Shown piece by piece: positions 16,701-24,481 of a stretch of 64,000 bases of DNA; the stretch's first letter is position 1; each line of letters begins with the position of its first letter. The translations under genes and the position numbers were made by a program. The notes under the pieces are model-generated. The model saw nothing but the letters and a program-made list of their open reading frames with translations, was not told where the DNA came from and searched no databases. Source of the DNA: Hallerella sp963652365 (GTDB taxonomy: Bacteria > Fibrobacterota > Fibrobacteria > Fibrobacterales > Fibrobacteraceae); contig CAVJTH010000002.1 in the NCBI GenBank assembly GCA_963652365.1, positions 105,303-169,302 on the forward strand. The letters are read 5' to 3'.

Positions 16701-17295
16701 CGGCTACCAGTTCGTGGGAAGGACCGTGCAGATGTGGAACCGTTTCAAGCGGACAAGCGACTTCACGCTCCCGTATCTGCTGCGATTCTTCGATCGTGTC
16801 CGCTTCTACGAAGTGGGCGCCGACGAACTGCTGCAGATGCGCAAGGACTTTATCGCCGGAAAGTTCCACGTAAAGATCGAGGAAAGTTCGTTCGATATCC
16901 TGGAATACGAAAAGTTCCTCGCGAAAAGCGCGGAATCCATCGAAGCCTTTGAAACCAAGCGCAAGAAGGCGTTCGAAGAGGAAAAGGAACGCTGGATCGC
17001 GACCGGGCAGTTTACGTTCGAAAGTCACAGCGCCGAGGCCGCTCCCGTTCTCGAAGCGACCCTTGCCGAGGGCGAGGAAGGCGTTTACTCTCCGGTTTCG
17101 GGAAGCCTCTGGAAGCTGGTTGTCGATAAGGTCGGAGCCAGCGTGAAAGCGGGCGATACGCTGGCGATTCTCGAAAGCATGAAAACGGAGATTCCCGTTG
17201 TCGCCGACGAAGATTGCGTGGTGACGCAGGTCCTTGCGAAACCCGCGACAGAAGTCCGCTCCGGACAGTGCCTGTTCGCGGTCAAGAGCGCTTGA
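13702..17295 (+). CDS. Guanidine (urea-type) carboxylase, biotin-dependent
   Basis: 1197 aa, ATG 13702 after GGAGAAAG. Order of domains: biotin carboxylase (about 1-445, starts VLVANRGEIACR, with the glycine-rich KSTAGGGGIGM loop), KipA-like carboxyltransferase (about 450-770, LAPGLQTTVQDYPGR), KipI-like part (about 780-1000) and a biotinyl domain with Lys1161 in ESMKTE. It uses bicarbonate and ATP to carboxylate urea or guanidine. In the active-site segment, urea carboxylases, as I recall, read NFTGD, whereas guanidine carboxylases carry Asp at that position. Here it is Asp697 (GTIDFTGD). With the DUF1989 genes and ABC importer, guanidine is the likelier substrate. Confidence 0.85.
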   Translation: MFQKVLVANRGEIACRIIRSLREMGVKSVAVYSDPDESAAHVLMADEAVRIGPAAAKESYLDVNAILAAIKKTGAEAVHPGYGFLSENAEFAKVLEQNGIAFIGPTPSQLTEFGLKHRSKELAREFGVPLVPGTGLLQNIEDAVTAAEKIGYPIMLKSTAGGGGIGMTVCRSERELRESYDRIKRLSENNFKNAGLFVEKYVERGRHVEVQVFGDGEGNAVVLGERDCSVQRRNQKVVEETPAPKLPERTRRDLHEAALRLVQGVKYRSAGTVEFIYDAKEDRFYFLEVNTRLQVEHGVTETVFGVDLVRWMVELAAGIRPFKIGAEFSPSGHAIEFRVYAEDPGKNYRPSSGLLTEVEFPKDVRVDTWISRGTEVSAFYDPLLAKVIVAGKDREETIEKAKVALSKVRICGFETNIKLLQDVLEMDAFVSGNVSTWILNDYRYENRTFEILAPGLQTTVQDYPGRLNLWDVGIPPSGPMDNYSFRLANKIVGNADDAAGIEMTLSGCSLCFHADAVIAWTGGDFPAKLNGEPCPKNAPVSVKDGDVLKFGLTKLGQRAYLAVRGGIDVPDYLGSKSTFTLGGFGGHGGRALSAGDILHIGNDVSFEPIVPSAKALPRISSEWKIGVMYGPHGAPDYLTENDIKEFFAATWEVHYNSSRTGIRLIGPQPKWARPDGGEAGLHPSNLHDNAYAVGTIDFTGDMPIILGVDGPSLGGFACPVTIVSAELWKMGELRSGDKVQFVPISAQRAEEIRLAREANLQDPVGASAEIPELEASPVTTPIVAEFHAESEMEHIVVRADGDDYVLLEFGPNRIDLRLRFTAHAWMLAVKERLKEFVIDVTPGIRSIQIHYDIRKIRQWEMLPRLAELSEHLKKNKMTKVATRTVYLPLSWDDPQTRIAIQKYVTTVRPGAPWCTPNNIEFIRRVNGLDSVEDVKRIVFDADYLVMGLGDVYLGAPVATPLDPRHRLVTTKYNPARTWTPENAVGIGGAYMCVYGMEGPGGYQFVGRTVQMWNRFKRTSDFTLPYLLRFFDRVRFYEVGADELLQMRKDFIAGKFHVKIEESSFDILEYEKFLAKSAESIEAFETKRKKAFEEEKERWIATGQFTFESHSAEAAPVLEATLAEGEEGVYSPVSGSLWKLVVDKVGASVKAGDTLAILESMKTEIPVVADEDCVVTQVLAKPATEVRSGQCLFAVKSA

Positions 17296-17318
17296 AGAAT
17301 CTCCAGTCTTCAGGAAGG

Positions 17319-17355
17319 CGGTTCGTCGGCTCTTGTCGGCGGACCGTTCTTTTTT
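17319..17355 (+). terminator. Rho-independent terminator of the guanidine operon
   Basis: Ten-pair stem CGGTTCGTCG / CGGCGGACCG (two G-T pairs), loop of eight, followed by TTCTTTTTT. It begins about 24 bases after the carboxylase stop. Confidence 0.75.
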
Positions 17356-17409
17356 GTTGAAGGGGGGGCTAGACTGAAAATGACTTTTTGAGGAAAATCA
17401 CAAAAACTA

Positions 17410-17437
17410 TTGACAACGTTTTTTTTTCTTATATTAA
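17410..17437 (+). promoter_or_regulatory. Putative promoter of the AT-rich orphan gene
   Basis: TTGACA at 17410-17415 and a -10 region within TATATTAA (17430-17437), giving a spacer of 14-16 depending on which hexamer is used. The gene's ATG follows at 17467 with CGGAG upstream. Confidence 0.4.
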
Positions 17438-17466
17438 AACGGAAAATATTCAATAACGGAGTTTGT

Positions 17467-17910
17467 ATGAAATACTTGGAATGGATTTGTGAAAATATGG
17501 ATAAGAGTTTCGCTGTCTTGCCCGTTGATCGCAAGAGATTCGGGCAGGATTCCTTTAAGCTCGGCGATTGGGAGGATTGCTTTACTAGTGCATGGCTTGC
17601 CAAGGCGGATTCAAGGCTTGTCTTGATTGTTCCCGTGCAAGGTAAAGGCGATGTCCCGAAATGGTTTTCGGTAGAAAAGATTCTGGATGGTGTCATTAGC
17701 GGAAAGTATGTCAATCAAGGTTTTTTTGACGTGGATGAATTGTTCTGCAAAAGTTTGAAGCGTGTTTGGAATGCCCTGCCTTATGGAGATAATATTTGTT
17801 CTTGCGAAGAAAAATTTTTGCGGTTTGCCGAATATGCGCTGACAAAAGGCGATTCTCAGTATTTGACTTCTACCGCATTAAAGCAAATCGCCCTGTGGTG
17901 TTGCATATAG
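17467..17910 (+). CDS. Hypothetical protein, probably truncated by frameshift
   Basis: 147 aa, not recognised. It starts MKYLEWICENMDKSFAVLPVD after a CGGAG site. It is markedly more AT-rich than its neighbours, with many TTT, AAA and ATT codons, so it may be foreign. After the stop at 17910, protein-like sequence continues in a second frame (GNDEDIEFFSGSVSYGQ, about 17910-17960) and then a third (DKALVFGKWIYMWETGRDKN, about 17960-18020). Both shifts are in the same direction. The original gene probably ran to about 18032, making this either a pseudogene with two single-base deletions or an assembly error. It stands alone between two terminators. Confidence 0.5.
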   Translation: MKYLEWICENMDKSFAVLPVDRKRFGQDSFKLGDWEDCFTSAWLAKADSRLVLIVPVQGKGDVPKWFSVEKILDGVISGKYVNQGFFDVDELFCKSLKRVWNALPYGDNICSCEEKFLRFAEYALTKGDSQYLTSTALKQIALWCCI

Positions 17911-18042
17911 GTAACGATGAAGACATTGAATTTTTCTCGGGTTCGGTCAGCTATGGACAGATAAGGCGCTGGTGTTCGGAAAATGGATTTACATGTGGGA
18001 AACGGGTCGTGACAAGAACACGTTCTCTGTAAATCTAGAAGT

Positions 18043-18076
18043 AAAAAAGCGACGCAAGGCGTCGCTTTTGAATTTT
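18043..18076. terminator. Bidirectional rho-independent terminator
   Basis: Perfect 7-pair stem GCGACGC/GCGTCGC with loop AAG, flanked by A6 on the left and TTTTGAATTTT on the right. It serves both the orphan gene and pheS, whose stop is at 18088. Confidence 0.8.
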
Positions 18077-18087
18077 AAAATCCACTT

Positions 18088-19110
18088 TTAAAATTGGCTC
18101 AGGAATCGCTGGTCGTTGGACGTCAGCAGCCCGATTTCCGGAATCTCGTGGCGGAGCATCGCGATGCGGTCAAGCCCGAAGCCGAAGGCGAAGCCCGTGT
18201 ACTTTTCGGGGTCGATGCCGCAGTTCCTGAAAACGTTCGGATCGACGGATCCGCAACCGCCGATTTCCATCCAGCCTGTTCCCTTGCAACGCTTGCAGCC
18301 CTTGCCGCCGCAGAAGACGCAGCTCACGTCCATTTCCGCGGAAGGTTCCGTGAACGGGAAGAAGCTCGGGCGGAAGCGCGTTTTCACGCCTTCGCCGAAA
18401 AGCTTGTTCATGAAAATCTGGAGAACGCCCTTGAGCTGCGCAAAGGTAATCGTTTCATCGACGACCAGGCCTTCGCATTGCTGGAACATCGGAGCGTGCG
18501 TCGCATCGTTATCGACGCGGAAGACGTGCCCCGGCGCAATCATCCGGAATGGAGGCTTGTGCGTTTCCATGTAGTGGACTTGCGTGTCGGACGTTTGCGT
18601 GCGAAGCATGACCTTGTCGCCCAGATAGAACGTATCCTGCATGTCGCGGCTCGGATGGTCAGGCGGCGTGTTGAGCGCTTCGAAGTTATACCAGTCCGTT
18701 TCGACATCCTTTCCCGAATCGACGGCGAATCCCATTTGCGAAAAGAAGTCGATAATCTCTTCGCGGACGTCATAGACCGGGTGCGTGGAACCGGCGGGAA
18801 TGCCGTTTCCCGGAAGGCTGATGTCCGTCCAGCCTTTTTCGAGTTCCGCTTCGAGCGCCTGCTTCTTCGCTTCTTCGAGCGCCTGGTCGATTTTTTCGGA
18901 AACGCTCTGCTTCAGTTCGTTGACGAGCTTTCCAAAGGACGGGCGTTCTTCGGCGGAAAGGTTCGCCATCTGCTTCATGAGGCCGGTGATCTGGCCTTTT
19001 TTTCCGAGCCACTTGACGCGGAGCGCATCGACGGCTTCCTTGACATTGAGCCTTGTTTCGGCGAGTTCCGCTTCAAAGGCCTCGCGCATTTGGGAAAGTT
19101 TTTCGTTCAT
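18088..19110 (-). CDS. pheS: Phenylalanine-tRNA ligase alpha subunit
   Basis: 340 aa. Charges tRNA-Phe together with PheT, which is not adjacent here. An N-terminal coiled coil (about 1-90, tRNA binding) is followed by the class II core: HPVYDVREEIIDFFSQMGF, FFPFTEPSAEMDV and the C-terminal motif 3 GFAFGFGLDRIAMLRHEIPEI. The CVFCGGKGCKRCKGTGW loop is the zinc-like Cys4 insert seen in many bacterial PheS. It is monocistronic, ending at the bidirectional terminator. Confidence 0.95.
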   Translation of the reverse strand: MNEKLSQMREAFEAELAETRLNVKEAVDALRVKWLGKKGQITGLMKQMANLSAEERPSFGKLVNELKQSVSEKIDQALEEAKKQALEAELEKGWTDISLPGNGIPAGSTHPVYDVREEIIDFFSQMGFAVDSGKDVETDWYNFEALNTPPDHPSRDMQDTFYLGDKVMLRTQTSDTQVHYMETHKPPFRMIAPGHVFRVDNDATHAPMFQQCEGLVVDETITFAQLKGVLQIFMNKLFGEGVKTRFRPSFFPFTEPSAEMDVSCVFCGGKGCKRCKGTGWMEIGGCGSVDPNVFRNCGIDPEKYTGFAFGFGLDRIAMLRHEIPEIGLLTSNDQRFLSQF

Positions 19111-19160
19111 AGCAAACCAAAAATAGAAAATTTACGGTGAAAGTCCCCGGAAAAACGAAT

Positions 19161-20327
19161 TCATCCTTCCAGTTTGTTGGCGAGATAATGCGGCGCGGTC
19201 TTTTTGACAAAGAAGATTGCGGAAACGAGCAGAAGCGCTGCGCAGCAGAAGAACATCGTCGCATACGAGAACGTTTCGGCGAGCGGTCCTCCGACGAGAA
19301 TTCCGAGTCCGATTCCCAGATCCCAGCCGGTGAGGTAGGTGCTGGTCGCGGTGCCGCGCTGGTCGTGTCTAGCGAGGTTGACGCACATGGTCTGGTATCC
19401 CGGAAAGACAAGTCCAAGGCCCGCTCCGATAAGGAATGCGGACAGGAGGAATAGCGTCTGGTCGGGAACGAGGGAGAAAAGGAAATAGGCTGCGGTGACG
19501 AGCGCAAGTCCGATGGAGACGAGGCGCGTCAAGTATCCTCGATCGATGAGCTTTCCCGTGAGAAGCCGTGACGCGATCAGCCCGACAGCGATGAGCGCGT
19601 AGAAGTACCCGGAACCGGAAAGATTGTTCTGGCGCGCGTACAGGGCGACGTAGTTGGTGAGGGGGCCATAGGCGCAACCGATAAAGAGCATGTTCAGAAA
19701 CTGCGGAATCGCCTTGGTGAGAAAGAACCGGTCGAGGGAAAGCGGCGCGGCGTCTTTCTTGATGGGCTTGCTCTTTGTCTTGATCGGAAGAATCAGCGCA
19801 AGTCCAATCACGCACAGGATAAGCGAAAGCGCGATGACCGGATTCGCTCCGCGAGATTCGTAGAGAAACATTCCCGTCATCGGACCCACTGCAAAGGCGA
19901 GGTTTGTCGTGACTCCGAAGTAGCCGATGCCCTCGCCGCGTCTGCTCGAAGGAAGAACGTCGATCGCGATGGTGCTCCCCGCCGTGCTGGCAATGCCAAA
20001 GCTTATCCCATGCAAGAGCCGGACGACGCCTAGTACAAAGAGCGCACCGGCTGCGGCGTATCCGATGAACATCGCCGAAAAGAGAAAGAACGTGATGAAG
20101 TAGAGAGGCTTGCGCGAAAAGCTATCGACCAGGAATCCCGCGAACGGTCGGCAAAACAGCGCTCCGATGGTGTAGAGCGAAATGATGATGCCGGAAACGG
20201 TCGCTCCCGCATGGAATTTTTCGAGGATGTATAGCGGAAGGATCGGCAGAAGTTCGTAGAATGCGAAAAACAAGAGAAAGTTTGTAATGCCGACGAGAAC
20301 GAAGGCTTTGGACCAAAGTTTTTCCAT
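19161..20327 (-). CDS. Major facilitator superfamily transporter
   Basis: 388 aa with about 12 hydrophobic segments and no signal peptide. The loop between helices 2 and 3 (FAGFLVDSFSRKP) is the MFS GxLaDrxGRkp motif, and the central charged loop KTKSKPIKKD separates the two halves. The segment ILPLYILEKFHAGATVSGIIISLYTIGA suggests a drug/metabolite efflux-type porter (YfcJ/AraJ-like). The substrate is unknown. It is divergent from adk. Confidence 0.8.
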   Translation of the reverse strand: MEKLWSKAFVLVGITNFLLFFAFYELLPILPLYILEKFHAGATVSGIIISLYTIGALFCRPFAGFLVDSFSRKPLYFITFFLFSAMFIGYAAAGALFVLGVVRLLHGISFGIASTAGSTIAIDVLPSSRRGEGIGYFGVTTNLAFAVGPMTGMFLYESRGANPVIALSLILCVIGLALILPIKTKSKPIKKDAAPLSLDRFFLTKAIPQFLNMLFIGCAYGPLTNYVALYARQNNLSGSGYFYALIAVGLIASRLLTGKLIDRGYLTRLVSIGLALVTAAYFLFSLVPDQTLFLLSAFLIGAGLGLVFPGYQTMCVNLARHDQRGTATSTYLTGWDLGIGLGILVGGPLAETFSYATMFFCCAALLLVSAIFFVKKTAPHYLANKLEG

Positions 20328-20388
20328 GTCCGTGAAAATAGAATTTTTCTACATTTGCGACAGATCTATTTTACATGAGGATTCCAAT

Positions 20389-20985
20389 ATGGCAATTTCC
20401 GCCGTTCTGATTTTTGGCGCCCCGGGTTCCGGCAAGGGAACTGTCGGAGCAAAGCTCGCTTCGACGACCGCACTCAAGCATCTTTCGACCGGTGATATCT
20501 TCCGCGGTATCGCGCCGTCGAGCGAATCGGGCAAGCTGCTCGCTTCCTATTCGAGCAAGGGCCTTCTCGTCCCGGACGAGGCGACCGTCAAGATTTTTGC
20601 GCGTTACGTGGAAGGCCTGGTGAACACGAACCGCCTGAATCCGGAAAAGGACACGCTCCTTCTCGACGGAATTCCCCGTACGGAATCCCAGGTGGATCTG
20701 ATCCGTCCGATTGTCGATGTCAAGCACATTTTCGTGTTGGACATCAAGGACGAAGCGACCATCGTCGCCCGTCTCCTGAACCGCGCCAAGATCGAAGGAC
20801 GCAAGGACGACGCCGATGAAAATGTCATCAAGAACCGCTTGAAAGTCTATCGCGAATCGACGGCGAAGGTTCTCGAAAAGTACGATTCGAAGATCATCAG
20901 CCACATCACGGGCGACAATACGCCGGACGAAGTTTTCCTGGACGTGCTCAAGGCTTACGTGGATTTCACCAAGTCCGCCAGATAG
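20389..20985 (+). CDS. adk: Adenylate kinase
   Basis: 198 aa from ATG 20389 with TGAGGA upstream. Interconverts AMP, ADP and ATP. It has the P-loop GAPGSGKGT, the AMP-binding LSTGDIFR, the DGIPRT motif and the arginine pair around RLLNRAKIEGRKDDADENVIKNR. The stretch between these Arg residues is short, so this is the short-LID form without the zinc-type LID of 214-residue adenylate kinases. It ends at a strong terminator. Confidence 0.9.
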   Translation: MAISAVLIFGAPGSGKGTVGAKLASTTALKHLSTGDIFRGIAPSSESGKLLASYSSKGLLVPDEATVKIFARYVEGLVNTNRLNPEKDTLLLDGIPRTESQVDLIRPIVDVKHIFVLDIKDEATIVARLLNRAKIEGRKDDADENVIKNRLKVYRESTAKVLEKYDSKIISHITGDNTPDEVFLDVLKAYVDFTKSAR

Positions 20986-21004
20986 CCTTCCCTGCAGAGA
21001 ATCG

Positions 21005-21041
21005 AAAAAGGAAACCGGTTGCTTCGGTTTCCTTTTTCTTT
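21005..21041. terminator. Bidirectional rho-independent terminator after adk
   Basis: Thirteen-pair perfect stem AAAAAGGAAACCG/CGGTTTCCTTTTT with a seven-base loop and flanking T and A tracts. It serves adk and probably the convergent helicase gene. Confidence 0.85.
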
Positions 21042-21062
21042 TCGAAACTGCGTCTTGCGAAT

Positions 21063-22433
21063 TTATCCCTGGCTCCGCTTTTGCCGCTCTTCCCGCAGCC
21101 GCTTGCGTGCGCGGCTTCCGAGGCGTTTTCCGGAATTCGTTCGCGGCAACGGTGTCCCGGCATCTTGCGCGGAACTTGCCGGACGATTTTCTTCCCGGGG
21201 CTTTTTGTCCGACTTGCCGTGGTCTCTGTGGCGAGGACCTCGAAACCGGGAATTTCGGGCTTCGCTTTCGGGCGTTTCCTGTTGCGGGGGCGGGAGCTTT
21301 TCGAAAATGCCCGGATCGCCCTCGGGAATCCGGATGCGTGTCAGCTTTTCGATTGCCCGCAGATCGCTTTCCTCGTCGGGCGCGCAGAACGAAATCGCGA
21401 CGCCGTCCTTGCCTGCGCGGGCCGTCCGTCCGATGCGATGTACGAACGTTTCGGGAACATCGGGCAGGTCGTAGTTGAAGACGTGAGAAACGCTATCGAC
21501 GTCGATTCCGCGTGCGGCGATGTCGGTCGCGACCAGGACCCGGATCTGTTCCGTCTTGAAGTTTCCGAGAGCTTCCTGGCGGCGGTTCTGGCTCTTGTTC
21601 CCGTGGATTGCCGCGCAGGTGATTTTCGCCTTTTCGAGGACCCGGACGATCTTGTCCGCACCGTGCTTTGTCCGCGTAAAGACCAGGACCTTTTTCATCT
21701 CGGGATGTTCGGCGAGCATTTCCCGGAGAAGCGCGCCCTTGCGCCTCTTGTCGATGCGGTAAAGTTCCTGGCGAATGCGTTCGATGGGAGTGCTCTGCGG
21801 CGCGACTTCGATGCGAACGGGATTCGTGCGGAGAATCGATGCGGCGAGCTTCGTGATTTCGGGAGGCATTGTCGCGCTGAAGAAGAGGTTTTGCCGATTC
21901 TGGGGAAGCTGCGCGACGACTTTTCGAATGTCGTGGATGAATCCCATGTCGAGCATCCGGTCCGCTTCGTCGAGAACGAAGTACTGCAATTTCTTGAGGC
22001 TTATCACGCGCTGCTGGATCAGATCGAGCAGACGACCCGGAGTCGCGATCAGAATATCGACGCCTTGGGAAAGAGCCCTTTTCTGGGGAAGATCGCTCAC
22101 GCCGCCGAAAATGCATGCGCTCGTAATCGGCGTGAACTTCTTGTACATTTCAAAGCAGTCGGCAACCTGGATCGCAAGTTCCCGTGTCGGGAGCAGGACC
22201 AGGACGCGGATTGGCTTCTGTCCTTTCCAGACGCCATCCTGGAGAATGTTCTGCAAGATGGGAAGCGCGAACGCGGCCGTCTTGCCGGTTCCTGTCTGGG
22301 CGATGCCCATCAGGTCCTTGCGTTCGAGAACGGGCGGAATCGCTTTTTCCTGGATTGGCGTGGGATTTGTGTAGCCGGCGTCGGAGATCGCTCGCTTGAG
22401 GCATTCGTCCAAGGGAAGTTCTGAAAATTTCAT
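21063..22433 (-). CDS. DEAD-box ATP-dependent RNA helicase (RhlE/CsdA-like)
   Basis: 456 aa. It unwinds RNA duplexes, probably in ribosome assembly or cold adaptation. The motifs in order are: Q-motif (NPTPIQEKAIP), I (AQTGTGKT), Ia (PTRELA), II (VLDEADRMLDMGF), III (SAT) and VI (HRIGRTARAG). After about residue 370 there is a basic, low-complexity C-terminal tail rich in Arg, Pro and Glu, common for RNA binding in RhlE-type helicases. The start is divergent from trmO with about 40 bases between. Confidence 0.9.
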   Translation of the reverse strand: MKFSELPLDECLKRAISDAGYTNPTPIQEKAIPPVLERKDLMGIAQTGTGKTAAFALPILQNILQDGVWKGQKPIRVLVLLPTRELAIQVADCFEMYKKFTPITSACIFGGVSDLPQKRALSQGVDILIATPGRLLDLIQQRVISLKKLQYFVLDEADRMLDMGFIHDIRKVVAQLPQNRQNLFFSATMPPEITKLAASILRTNPVRIEVAPQSTPIERIRQELYRIDKRRKGALLREMLAEHPEMKKVLVFTRTKHGADKIVRVLEKAKITCAAIHGNKSQNRRQEALGNFKTEQIRVLVATDIAARGIDVDSVSHVFNYDLPDVPETFVHRIGRTARAGKDGVAISFCAPDEESDLRAIEKLTRIRIPEGDPGIFEKLPPPQQETPESEARNSRFRGPRHRDHGKSDKKPREENRPASSAQDAGTPLPRTNSGKRLGSRARKRLREERQKRSQG

Positions 22434-22473
22434 ATTGCGCGCAAAGTTAGAAAATTTTGCTATATACGTTTCG

Positions 22474-23166
22474 ATGCAAGGCTCTTTTACATTTCAGGCG
22501 ATTGCGCATGTCCAGTCGGATTTTCCCGAAAAGTTCGGCATTCCGCGGCAAAGCGGCATCTTGAAAAGCTTGACTTCGACAATCGTTTTCGAAGAAAGGT
22601 TCCGAAACGCGGATGCGCTGCGCGGCCTCGAGGACTTTTCGCACCTGTGGCTTCTCTGGGTCTTTTCGGAAAACATCCGGGACGGATTTTCTCCGACGGT
22701 TCGCCCTCCGCGCCTTGGCGGAAACCGCAGAATGGGCGTCTTTGCCACGCGTTCATCCTTTCGTCCGAATCCAGTCGCCCTTTCCGTCGTGAAAATCGAA
22801 AGGATCGAGACCGTTTCTCCGAGCGGTCCGAAAATCGTCGTTTCGGGCGCAGACCTGATGGACGGCACTCCGATTATCGACATCAAGCCGTATCTGCCCG
22901 ATGCGGATGCCATTTCCGGTGCGCGGGGAGGCTTTGCGGAGAAAGTCGTTCGCTCGCCGCTCGAAGTTCGCTTCCCGGATGCGCTCCTCGAAAAGATTCC
23001 GATGGAAAAGCGCGAAGCGCTGCGGCTTGCGCTGTCGGAAGATCCGCGCCCGGCATACCAGAGAGACGCGACGCGCCTCTACGGGTTTCGCTTCGCGAAG
23101 TGGAACGTCCGGTTTTCCGTATCGGGCGACGTTCTCGATGTGACGGAAGTCGAAGGCCCGGTGTGA
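22474..23166 (+). CDS. trmO: tRNA (N6-threonylcarbamoyladenosine37) methyltransferase TrmO family
   Basis: 230 aa from ATG 22474; the upstream frame to 22396 would run into the neighbouring gene. The TrmO/YaeB beta-barrel methyltransferase uses SAM to make m6t6A37 in tRNA-Thr. The signatures are PRLGGNRRMGVFATRSSFRPNPVALS and DLMDGTPIIDIKPYLP, with the C-terminal extension PRPAYQ..YGFRFAKWNV. A TATATA box ends about ten bases before the start and no strong Shine-Dalgarno is seen, so it may be near-leaderless. Confidence 0.9.
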   Translation: MQGSFTFQAIAHVQSDFPEKFGIPRQSGILKSLTSTIVFEERFRNADALRGLEDFSHLWLLWVFSENIRDGFSPTVRPPRLGGNRRMGVFATRSSFRPNPVALSVVKIERIETVSPSGPKIVVSGADLMDGTPIIDIKPYLPDADAISGARGGFAEKVVRSPLEVRFPDALLEKIPMEKREALRLALSEDPRPAYQRDATRLYGFRFAKWNVRFSVSGDVLDVTEVEGPV

Positions 23167-23227
23167 CGAATTTCGCATGGAACGGAATTTGTCATTTTTG
23201 ACAGAAAAACGAAACTAGATTTGGGGT

Positions 23228-24481
23228 ATGAGTGGTTTTCGCATTTTACATACTTCGGACTGGCACCTTGGAAACTCCCTGCACGAGCGTTCGCGCATCG
23301 ATGAATACGGAAAGTTTCTCGCCTGGTTGAAGCAGACGATCGTTTCGAACGAAATCGACGCGCTGCTCGTTTCCGGGGACATCTTTGACACGGGTTCTCC
23401 GAGCAACGCCGCGGAAGAACTTTACTATAGATTCTTGACCAGTCTCAATGGAACCTGCTGCCGGAACGTGATCGTCACGGCGGGAAATCACGATTCGCCC
23501 GCGACGCTCAGAGCGACACAGTCCATTCTCGAACTCTTGAACGTGCATGTCGTCTCGACTCCCGATGCGGAAAGCGGATTTGCCAATGAAGTCATCCCGC
23601 TGCCATCCCGGGAAAATCCGCAATTGATCGTCTGCGCGGCGCCATTTTTGCGCGACCCCGCCTTGCAGGCGAGCCTTGGGGACGAAAGATGCAAGACGGA
23701 CGAGGAACTCGTTCGGAAGGGAACCGCGGCGCATTTTGAAAAGCTGAAGAACTTGGCAATCGAAATGCGCGAAAAGGCGAACGGGAAAATCCCCATCGTC
23801 GCCATGGCGCATCTTTTTGCCGCCGGCGCTTCGCCGTCGGAAAACGCCGAGTCGGAATACGGCATCGTCGGAAACCTGGAAAACGTCGGTTCGAGTGTCT
23901 TTCCGCCTGTCTTCGACTATGTCGCGCTGGGGCATATCCATCGGCCGCAAAGGATCGGTGGCGAAGATCGCATCCGCTATTCCGGTTCGCCGCTTCCGAT
24001 GGGCTTTGACGAGGCGAATCGGGAAAGTGTCGTGTTGCGGGTGGATTTCGAAGACGGCAAGGAGCCCAAGGTCGTTCCGATTGGCGTTCCGGTGTTTCAA
24101 AGGTTCCTGACGATTCTCGGGGATTCCCTGGACGATATTCGCGAAAAGATTTCCCGTGCGAATCGGGAGCATCCGGGCGCCTGGGTGCGCGTTGTCTATA
24201 CGGGAATCGGTTCCGTCGGAAACCTGCGACAGAATCTGGCGAGCGATTTCGAAAACTCGTCGCTCGACCTTCTCTATGCGGAGTACAAGGGGCGTTCTTG
24301 CGGCGCTCGGACGATTGACGAAGACGAAAGGGAGCTTTCGGATTTCAATCCGGAGATGATTTTTAGACGTCGCCTGGACGAAAGCGAACTGGCAAACGCG
24401 TCCGAGGAAGAAAAGACCAGGCTTGAAATGGCATTTCGGGAAATCTTGAAAGAAGTTCAGGAAAAGGGTATCGAAGAATGA
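23228..24481 (+). CDS. sbcD: Nuclease SbcCD subunit D
   Basis: 417 aa. Mre11-type nuclease that processes hairpins and DNA ends with SbcC. It has the metallophosphoesterase motifs HTSDWHLGN (10-17), SGDIFDTGSP, TAGNHDSPATL and GHIHRPQ. The C-terminal ~100 residues are a capping region rich in Glu and Lys. The stop overlaps the sbcC start (ATGA), indicating translational coupling. Confidence 0.93.
   Translation: MSGFRILHTSDWHLGNSLHERSRIDEYGKFLAWLKQTIVSNEIDALLVSGDIFDTGSPSNAAEELYYRFLTSLNGTCCRNVIVTAGNHDSPATLRATQSILELLNVHVVSTPDAESGFANEVIPLPSRENPQLIVCAAPFLRDPALQASLGDERCKTDEELVRKGTAAHFEKLKNLAIEMREKANGKIPIVAMAHLFAAGASPSENAESEYGIVGNLENVGSSVFPPVFDYVALGHIHRPQRIGGEDRIRYSGSPLPMGFDEANRESVVLRVDFEDGKEPKVVPIGVPVFQRFLTILGDSLDDIREKISRANREHPGAWVRVVYTGIGSVGNLRQNLASDFENSSLDLLYAEYKGRSCGARTIDEDERELSDFNPEMIFRRRLDESELANASEEEKTRLEMAFREILKEVQEKGIEE

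Noticed and set aside
13630..17028. Long minus-strand open frame antisense to the carboxylase (about 1130 residues)
   Set aside because: It is the mirror of a GC-rich real gene. The plus strand carries a complete carboxylase with intact motifs, and the antisense protein shows only Arg/Phe-rich sequence and no domain.
13702..17295. Annotation as urea carboxylase
   Set aside because: Accepted only as the broader family; the Asp697 context, DUF1989 genes and ABC importer favour guanidine. Urea cannot be fully excluded without assay.
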